NCBI GenBank assembly: GCA_900767015.1
Contig: CAAFXQ010000315.1
Span: 1-9,840, forward strand
DNA: 9,840 nucleotides
Direction of reading: 5' to 3'
DNA from: Clostridia bacterium
GTDB lineage: Bacteria > Bacillota > Clostridia > Oscillospirales > Acutalibacteraceae
Positions 4,841 to 9,840 of this stretch are shown here, one piece after another. How positions within the stretch are numbered: position 1 is the first letter of the stretch; each line of letters opens with the position of its first letter. A program made the position numbers and the translations under genes. The notes under the pieces are model-generated. The model did no database searches. It was given only the letters and a program-made list of their open reading frames with translations, and was not told the DNA's origin.

Positions 4841-7234
4841 TTGAAACGTCTGAGAGTAAGGAAGAATACGGTTTCACGCCGTGCGGATCATTCGTATAAG
4901 CACAGAGCAAGAGAGATTACGGCATTTTTGCTTGTTTTTCTGCTGCTTGTCGGAATCGTAAGAGTGGGCTATATTGTTGTTGCCCACGGTGAAGAGTACC
5001 GTTCAAAGGCGGAAGCGAACCAGCTTTACGATGAAATTATTCCCGCCGTCAGAGGAACGATCTATGACTGCAACATGAACCCGCTTGTAACGGGCTCATC
5101 TGCGTGGATTCTGACGGTCGACCCGAAAGAGATCTATACTTTCTTTTCCAAAAGATTCAACAAGAAGCTTGACGACGGAACGGTCATAACCGAAAAGGCG
5201 GACGAAAAACGAAACGAATACTATAATTTCCTTTCAAAAAAGCTTGCCGGAATACTCGGTATGAAAGCCAAAGAAGTAAAAGAGATCCTCACACAAAACG
5301 ACAAGCGCTATGCAAGAGTCAAGAAAAAGGTTGACGCTTCCCAGCGGCTTGCGCTTGACGAGCTTTTCAGTTATGAGTATGTGTACAATACCGGCGTCAA
5401 CAAGAAAGGCGAGGAATACGAAGAAACCGTCAAGGCTTCGAAATTCTTCAGCTACGAAAACGACTCGATCCGGATTTACCCTGACAATAACTTCGCTTCG
5501 ACGGTAATCGGTGCGACCAACTATAACGGCGACGGAATCAGCGGCGTCGAAATGCAGTGCAATTCCGCCCTCAAGGGCACCGACGGAAGAAAGGTTACGG
5601 CGAAAGACGCCTATAACAATGCCATTGATTCAAGCTTTGAAACGATAAACGACCCCGTAGAGGGCAGCGGTGTTGTGCTGACGATTGATTCGAATATTCA
5701 GATGTATCTTGAAAATGCGCTCAGACAGGCGAAAGAAAACACAAAGGCCGCCGGTGTGTTCGGTATCGTAATGGACGTGGACACGGGCGCCGTGCTTGCG
5801 ATGAGCGATAAGCCGGACTTCGATCTGAACGACCCGTATAAAATCGTCGACGAAAACGAGATCAAGATTCTCAAGTCCTATGAGGACGACGAAAAGTATA
5901 ACCAGATGGTGACCGATGCGCTTTATTCCCAATGGAACAGCTTTTGTATCACAAGCACCTATGAGCCGGGATCTACCTTTAAGATTTTTACGGCTGCCGC
6001 AGCTTTGGAAGAAGGCGTGGTAAGCCTGAATACCACCTATACCTGTACCGGCGCCTACAAGGTCGCAAACGATACGACGATCCACTGTGCCAAAACAACG
6101 GGACACGGAACGCAGACCTTTACACAGGGTCTTATGAATTCCTGCAACCCGTTCTTTATTGATATCGGTCAGAAGCTCGGCGTCGAACGGTATTACAAAT
6201 ATTTTGACGCTTTCGGGTTCACCCAAAAGACGGGAATCGACCTTCCGGGCGAGGCCAATCCGGTTTACCATTCGCTTGAAAAGATGGGCAAGGTCGAGCT
6301 GGCGAGTACCTCTTTCGGTCAGTCCGTACGACTCAGTCCGATTCAGCTTATTACCGCAACGTGTGCGATTGCAAACGGCGGAAAGCTGATGAAGCCGTAT
6401 ATTGTTGACAGCATTGTCAACAGCGAGGGCAGCGTGATTTCGAAAACCGAGCCGACCGTCAAGCGTCAGGTGATTTCCGAAAGCACGGCGGCGACCGTCA
6501 GACAGATGATGGAAGCCGTTGTTGAGGGCGGTACGGGTAAAAACGCCTATATCGCCGGCTACCGTGTTGCAGGGAAAACGGCAACAAGTGAAAAGCTCGA
6601 CCTGAAGACCCAAAAGGGCGAAGAAGCGTCAACGCAGATGAAATACGTTGCGTCCTTCGTCTGCTTCGCTCCGGCCGATGATCCCGAGGTTGCCGTTCTT
6701 GTCGGTGTTGACGATCCGCCGGGAGATTACAGAGGCGGCGGCGTTATTGCCGCTCCGATTGCAAGAGAAGTCATGGAATCTACGCTCAAGTATCTGAACG
6801 TCAAGCCGCAGTATACGCAGGCTGAACTGAACAAGGTTACCTATACGGCTCCGAATCTGATTTCTAAGACAGTGAGCGACGCCAAGTCGACCGCCGCCGG
6901 TCAGGGCTTCAGTATCCGGGTTGTCGGAGACGGAAAGACCGTTGTTTCTCAGGTTCCGGCTTCAGGACAGACAATACCAAAGGGAGGCGTCGTGGTGGTT
7001 TACACCGAAAGCGACGCAGAAGCACAGGTTGTTGAAGTACCCGATTTTGCGGGAATGAGTGTGTCGCAGGCCAATCAGGCGGCGCTTGCGGCGGGTATCA
7101 ATATCATTATTTCGGGTCCGGCGAGTGAGGCGAGCGCTCAGGTTTACAGCCAGAGTGTGACCAAAGGAACGAAGATCCAGACCGGCTCGAGTGTCACGCT
7201 GTATTTCCATTCGACAACCAAGGTCGTTGACTGA
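4841..7234 (+). CDS. ftsI: Class B penicillin-binding protein with two PASTA domains (PBP2B/FtsI/SpoVD type)
   Basis: This is a membrane-anchored D,D-transpeptidase that cross-links peptidoglycan at the septum. The 797-residue product has a basic cytoplasmic N-terminus, one membrane segment (about 24-48), a dimerisation-type region with RGTIYD (71-76), a penicillin-binding domain (about 275-650) and two PASTA repeats (about 667-723 and 730-790). Active-site motifs are STFK (378-381, nucleophile S378), SCN (434-436) and KTA (579-581), where nearly all relatives have KTG. Cysteines C402 and C416 flank a short loop and recall the redox-controlled pair in Bacillus SpoVD; that is inference. The charged N-terminal region (about 100-205) helps make it longer than Bacillus PBP2B (about 716) or SpoVD (about 646). 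Two PASTA domains favour a PBP2B/FtsI role, but only one such gene is seen here, so a sporulation (spoVD) role stays possible. The start is TTG. Confidence 0.9.
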   Translation: MKRLRVRKNTVSRRADHSYKHRAREITAFLLVFLLLVGIVRVGYIVVAHGEEYRSKAEANQLYDEIIPAVRGTIYDCNMNPLVTGSSAWILTVDPKEIYTFFSKRFNKKLDDGTVITEKADEKRNEYYNFLSKKLAGILGMKAKEVKEILTQNDKRYARVKKKVDASQRLALDELFSYEYVYNTGVNKKGEEYEETVKASKFFSYENDSIRIYPDNNFASTVIGATNYNGDGISGVEMQCNSALKGTDGRKVTAKDAYNNAIDSSFETINDPVEGSGVVLTIDSNIQMYLENALRQAKENTKAAGVFGIVMDVDTGAVLAMSDKPDFDLNDPYKIVDENEIKILKSYEDDEKYNQMVTDALYSQWNSFCITSTYEPGSTFKIFTAAAALEEGVVSLNTTYTCTGAYKVANDTTIHCAKTTGHGTQTFTQGLMNSCNPFFIDIGQKLGVERYYKYFDAFGFTQKTGIDLPGEANPVYHSLEKMGKVELASTSFGQSVRLSPIQLITATCAIANGGKLMKPYIVDSIVNSEGSVISKTEPTVKRQVISESTAATVRQMMEAVVEGGTGKNAYIAGYRVAGKTATSEKLDLKTQKGEEASTQMKYVASFVCFAPADDPEVAVLVGVDDPPGDYRGGGVIAAPIAREVMESTLKYLNVKPQYTQAELNKVTYTAPNLISKTVSDAKSTAAGQGFSIRVVGDGKTVVSQVPASGQTIPKGGVVVVYTESDAEAQVVEVPDFAGMSVSQANQAALAAGINIIISGPASEASAQVYSQSVTKGTKIQTGSSVTLYFHSTTKVVD

Positions 7235-7246
7235 CAGACGGCCGAC

Positions 7247-7253
7247 GGAGGTG
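7247..7253 (+). promoter_or_regulatory. murE ribosome binding site
   Basis: GGAGGTG matches the anti-Shine-Dalgarno sequence; its GGAGG core ends 5 bases before the ATG at 7257. The frame is open further upstream to an ATG at 7191, but that lies inside the preceding gene and would add 22 residues not seen in MurE, so 7257 is the start. Confidence 0.88.
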
Positions 7254-7256
7254 CTT

Positions 7257-8666
7257 ATGAGACTTTCTCAATTGCTTTTTGCGGCAAATATCGATTATAA
7301 AGCACAGGACGAACCGATTGATTTCATTACGGACGATTCCAGAAAATGCAGACCCGGCTGTATCTTTGTCTGCCGGAAAAATGCGGAAGACTATGTAAAA
7401 GAAGCTCTTTTAAACGGTGCTGTGCTTGTTGTCGGCGAAAAAAAGCTTTGTGAAAACTGTGCCGTCGTGGAAGATGCGGGAAAGGCGTATGCCGTGCTTT
7501 GCCGTGAATTCTTCGGCCGTCCCGACGAAGAGATGAAAATCATCGCCGTCACGGGAACAAACGGCAAAACCTCCGTCAGCACGATTCTTCATCATATTCT
7601 TACAAGAAGTGCAAAAAGATGCGGGCTGATCGGAACGGTGGAAAATAAGCTTGACACCGACCGGAAAGCCACGATGACAACGCCGGACAGCTTTGACGTG
7701 TATTCCTATCTTCGCAAGACGGCGGACATCGGCTTTGACTGCTGTGTGCTTGAAGCATCGTCGCAGGGACTTTGTCAGCACAGACTGTACGGAATGAAGT
7801 TCCGGACGGGAATCTTTACCAATCTCACCGAGGATCATCTCGACTATCATAAAACCTTTGAAAATTACAAAAACGCCAAGCTTTCGCTTTTTCCCGAATG
7901 CGACACGGCAATCATCAACTTTGACGACCCGTACGAAAAAGAGTTTGAAAATGCGGGAAGCCGAAAGGTCATTACCTATTCTTTGACAAGCGACGAAGCG
8001 GACTTTACGGTCAAGAACATTGTCCTGAAAGAGGATTCGACCTCGTTTGTGCTCGTTGCGAACAATCTGATTCACTCGTTCACGCTGCCGCTGAAAGGCG
8101 AGCTGTGGGTCAGAAATGCCGCCGAGGCAATCATCGCCGCTTTTGATATGGGGGTAAGCCTTGACGACTGTGCGGCGGCTCTGCGCTCTTTCGGCGGCGT
8201 CAGGGGAAGAATGGAAACGGTGTCCGCCCCCGTTCCGTTCGCAATCATTATTGATTACGCCCATACCGAAGATGCCATCAAAAAAGTGATGCTTTCGCTG
8301 AAAAAGCAGTGCAAAGGGCGGCTGATTACCGTTTTCGGCTGCGGCGGAGACCGTGAAAAGGAAAAACGCAGCCGCATGGGAAAAGCGGTGTGCTCGCTTT
8401 CGGATATGGCGGTCGTCACAACGGATAACCCGAGAACCGAAGATCCGCTTGCCATCATTGATGATATTCTTGCCGGCATGAAGCAAAGCCGGATTCCGGT
8501 TTATATCAAGCCCGACCGCCGACAGGCAATTTCCTTTGCGCTGAAAGCCGCCAAAAGTGCCGATACGGTGCTGATTGCCGGAAAAGGCCACGAGGACTAT
8601 CAGATCGTCGGCCATGAAAAGCTGCCGTTTGATGAAAGAGAAATTATAAAAGAATGCCTGTTGTAA
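7257..8666 (+). CDS. murE: UDP-MurNAc-tripeptide synthetase MurE (meso-diaminopimelate type)
   Basis: MurE is a cytoplasmic Mur ligase that uses ATP to add the third amino acid to UDP-MurNAc-L-Ala-D-Glu. The 469-residue product shows the uracil-recognition region with DDSRK (26-30), the P-loop GTNGKT (100-105), TTPD (141-144), EASSQGL (166-172), TNLTEDHLDYH (188-198) and a lysine in AKLSLF (207-212) at the position of the carbamylated lysine. Further on are DYAHTED (333-339), GCGGDREKEKR (361-371), DNPR (390-393) and AGKGHEDYQ (441-449). DNPR is the signature of enzymes that take meso-diaminopimelate rather than lysine. In DYAHTED a glutamate replaces the commoner proline of DYAHTPD. The gene follows the penicillin-binding protein gene by 22 bases and precedes mraY by 60. 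Confidence 0.96.
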   Translation: MRLSQLLFAANIDYKAQDEPIDFITDDSRKCRPGCIFVCRKNAEDYVKEALLNGAVLVVGEKKLCENCAVVEDAGKAYAVLCREFFGRPDEEMKIIAVTGTNGKTSVSTILHHILTRSAKRCGLIGTVENKLDTDRKATMTTPDSFDVYSYLRKTADIGFDCCVLEASSQGLCQHRLYGMKFRTGIFTNLTEDHLDYHKTFENYKNAKLSLFPECDTAIINFDDPYEKEFENAGSRKVITYSLTSDEADFTVKNIVLKEDSTSFVLVANNLIHSFTLPLKGELWVRNAAEAIIAAFDMGVSLDDCAAALRSFGGVRGRMETVSAPVPFAIIIDYAHTEDAIKKVMLSLKKQCKGRLITVFGCGGDREKEKRSRMGKAVCSLSDMAVVTTDNPRTEDPLAIIDDILAGMKQSRIPVYIKPDRRQAISFALKAAKSADTVLIAGKGHEDYQIVGHEKLPFDEREIIKECLL

Positions 8667-8712
8667 GGCGATTTGCGAAGCCGGAAGAATTGTCCGGTAA
8701 CCATAAAACCAC

Positions 8713-8717
8713 GGAGG
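8713..8717 (+). promoter_or_regulatory. mraY ribosome binding site
   Basis: GGAGG abuts the in-frame ATG at 8718, which is too close for initiation, and lies 9 bases before the ATG at 8727. This selects 8727. The frame is open upstream to 8673, but those residues are basic and unlike an MraY N-terminus. Confidence 0.82.
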
Positions 8718-8726
8718 ATGATAAAA

Positions 8727-9767
8727 ATGAATTTATTGACTGCTGCGCTGATTTCGGCTGTGATTGCTTTTGTGCTTACGGCGGTACTCGGCCGTGTTCT
8801 GATCCCATGGCTTCATAAGCTGAAATTCGGTCAGAATATTCTGACGGACATCGGCCCGAGCTGGCACGCTAAAAAGCAGGGAACCCCGACTATGGGCGGA
8901 CTGATGTTTATTATCGGTATCACCGTTTCGGTGATTCTTACCGCGCTTTTATGTAAGGCGTTTTCGATTCCCGTCTTTTCGGACGATGAAAACATCCGCA
9001 GTGTTGAGATCGTCAAGCTGATTTCGGGCTTTCTTCTTGCCATCTGCTCGGCGATGATCGGCTTTGCGGACGACTATATCAAGGTCGTCAAAAAGCGCAA
9101 CCTCGGTCTTACCGAAATCCAGAAAACAATTCCGCAGCTTCTTGTTATTGCCGGCTACCTTGCTTCTCTTACGATTGCGGGCAATACGTCGATGATCATT
9201 CCTCTTGTCGGAAGAGTCAGCTTTGACACCGTGCCGGGACTGATTTTCTATTATGTTTTCGGTGCGTGCGCCATTTACGGAACAATCAACGCCGTAAACT
9301 TCACGGACGGGTTGGACGGTCTTTGCGCTGGTGTAACGCTTCCTGTCGGTGTAAGCTTTGTTGTCATGGCGGCGATTTATAAGACGACCTCTGTCGGAAT
9401 CATCGGTGCGGCTCTTGCCGGCGGACTTGCGGGCTATCTTATCTGGAACCATTATCCCGCAAAGGTCATGATGGGCGACACGGGCTCGAATTTCCTCGGC
9501 GGTCTTGTTGCGGCGCTTGCCTATGCGATCGACTGTCCGCTCATCATTCTTGCCGTCGGAATCATCTATGTTATTGAAGCGATGTCCGACGTGATTCAGA
9601 TCGGCAGCATCAAGATCCGTCACAAGAAGGTCTTTAAGATGGCGCCGATTCATCACCACTTTGAAATGTGCGGCTGGAACGAGAAAAAAATTGATGTTGT
9701 TTTCAGCCTGATCAGTGTTGCCGGCGGTGCGGTGGCGGTTCTTCTGATGTATTTTACCGTGAAGTAA
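8727..9767 (+). CDS. mraY: Phospho-N-acetylmuramoyl-pentapeptide transferase MraY
   Basis: MraY is an integral membrane enzyme that transfers phospho-MurNAc-pentapeptide from UDP to undecaprenyl phosphate, making lipid I on the inner face of the membrane. The 346-residue product has about ten hydrophobic segments and the key family motifs: KKQGTPTMGG (49-58), FADDYIKV with the paired aspartates (113-120), NAVNFTDGLDGL (188-199), MGDTGSNFLGG (249-259) and APIHHHFEMCG (306-316). Length and motifs are normal. It follows murE with a 60-base gap that holds only a small imperfect inverted repeat (CCGGA...TCCGG, 8680-8696) and no visible promoter, so co-transcription with murE is likely. murF, which often lies between these two genes, is absent. 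Confidence 0.97.
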   Translation: MNLLTAALISAVIAFVLTAVLGRVLIPWLHKLKFGQNILTDIGPSWHAKKQGTPTMGGLMFIIGITVSVILTALLCKAFSIPVFSDDENIRSVEIVKLISGFLLAICSAMIGFADDYIKVVKKRNLGLTEIQKTIPQLLVIAGYLASLTIAGNTSMIIPLVGRVSFDTVPGLIFYYVFGACAIYGTINAVNFTDGLDGLCAGVTLPVGVSFVVMAAIYKTTSVGIIGAALAGGLAGYLIWNHYPAKVMMGDTGSNFLGGLVAALAYAIDCPLIILAVGIIYVIEAMSDVIQIGSIKIRHKKVFKMAPIHHHFEMCGWNEKKIDVVFSLISVAGGAVAVLLMYFTVK

Positions 9768-9840
9768 GAAATAGGGATATAAATTTCAGTTTGTCGCATG
9801 GCGACGCCAATGCCGGGGTACATGGTGCTTGATTGAAAAC
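9768..9840. other. 73-base tail after mraY with no assignable gene
   Basis: The stretch contains a short inverted repeat, GTCGC-ATG-GCGAC (9793-9805). The ATG at its centre opens only 12 codons before TGA at 9834. One frame stays open to the window edge and includes a TTG at 9829 (TTG ATT GAA AAC), 10 bases after GGGG. This could start the next gene, commonly murD or ftsW in such clusters, but four codons cannot show it. Confidence 0.5.

Noticed and set aside
5630..6613. Long reverse-strand open frame opposite the penicillin-binding protein gene
   Set aside because: It overlaps the transpeptidase domain, where the + strand shows clear catalytic motifs, and its translation resembles no family I recognise.
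7410..8615. Long reverse-strand open frame opposite murE (about 400 codons)
   Set aside because: It lies wholly opposite a well-supported murE, has no recognisable domain or ribosome binding site, and reflects the codon bias of the + strand gene.
9782..9793. 12-base repeat AATTTCAGTTTG shared with 4108-4119, both just after a stop codon
   Set aside because: A few shared 12-mers are expected by chance in about 10 kb, and the flanking bases do not match.

Overview
The window is one end of a contig carrying the start of a bacterial division and cell wall (dcw) cluster, with polA upstream of it. All genes are on the + strand. The first 37 bases are not biological: they match the 3' part of the Illumina P5/TruSeq universal adapter. 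Genomic sequence starts at base 38, inside polA, so that gene has lost its 5' end. I read the source as a spore-former-type, Gram-positive-like Clostridia bacterium, perhaps Oscillospirales. The reasons are a DNA polymerase I with a degenerate proofreading domain, strong GGAGG-type ribosome binding sites, TTG start usage, a penicillin-binding protein with two PASTA domains, a cysteine-rich RsmH tail of a type I associate with Clostridia, and a MurE with the meso-diaminopimelate motif DNPR. The genus cannot be fixed from this sequence.

Layout: adapter (1-37); polA, partial (38-2454); intrinsic terminator (2491-2519); a consensus sigma-A promoter, two MraZ boxes and a 19-bp palindrome (2555-2629); mraZ (2667-3158); rsmH (3171-4109); ftsL-like gene (4133-4582); a 258-bp gap with a 47-bp near-perfect palindrome, a second terminator-like hairpin and a doubtful 22-codon hydrophobic reading frame (4583-4840); a class B penicillin-binding protein with a TTG start (4841-7234); murE (7257-8666); mraY (8727-9767); and a 73-base tail with no assignable gene.

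The genes make one functional set. MraZ controls the cluster, RsmH methylates 16S rRNA, the FtsL-like protein belongs to the divisome, the penicillin-binding protein cross-links septal peptidoglycan, MurE adds the third residue of the stem peptide, and MraY loads the finished precursor onto its lipid carrier. murF, often found between murE and mraY, is not here.

I found no new multi-gene system. The points most worth a second look are the structured gap that splits ftsL from the penicillin-binding protein gene, the palindrome in the mraZ leader, the KTG-to-KTA change in the penicillin-binding protein, and the adapter contamination, which would add false residues to PolA in an automatic annotation.
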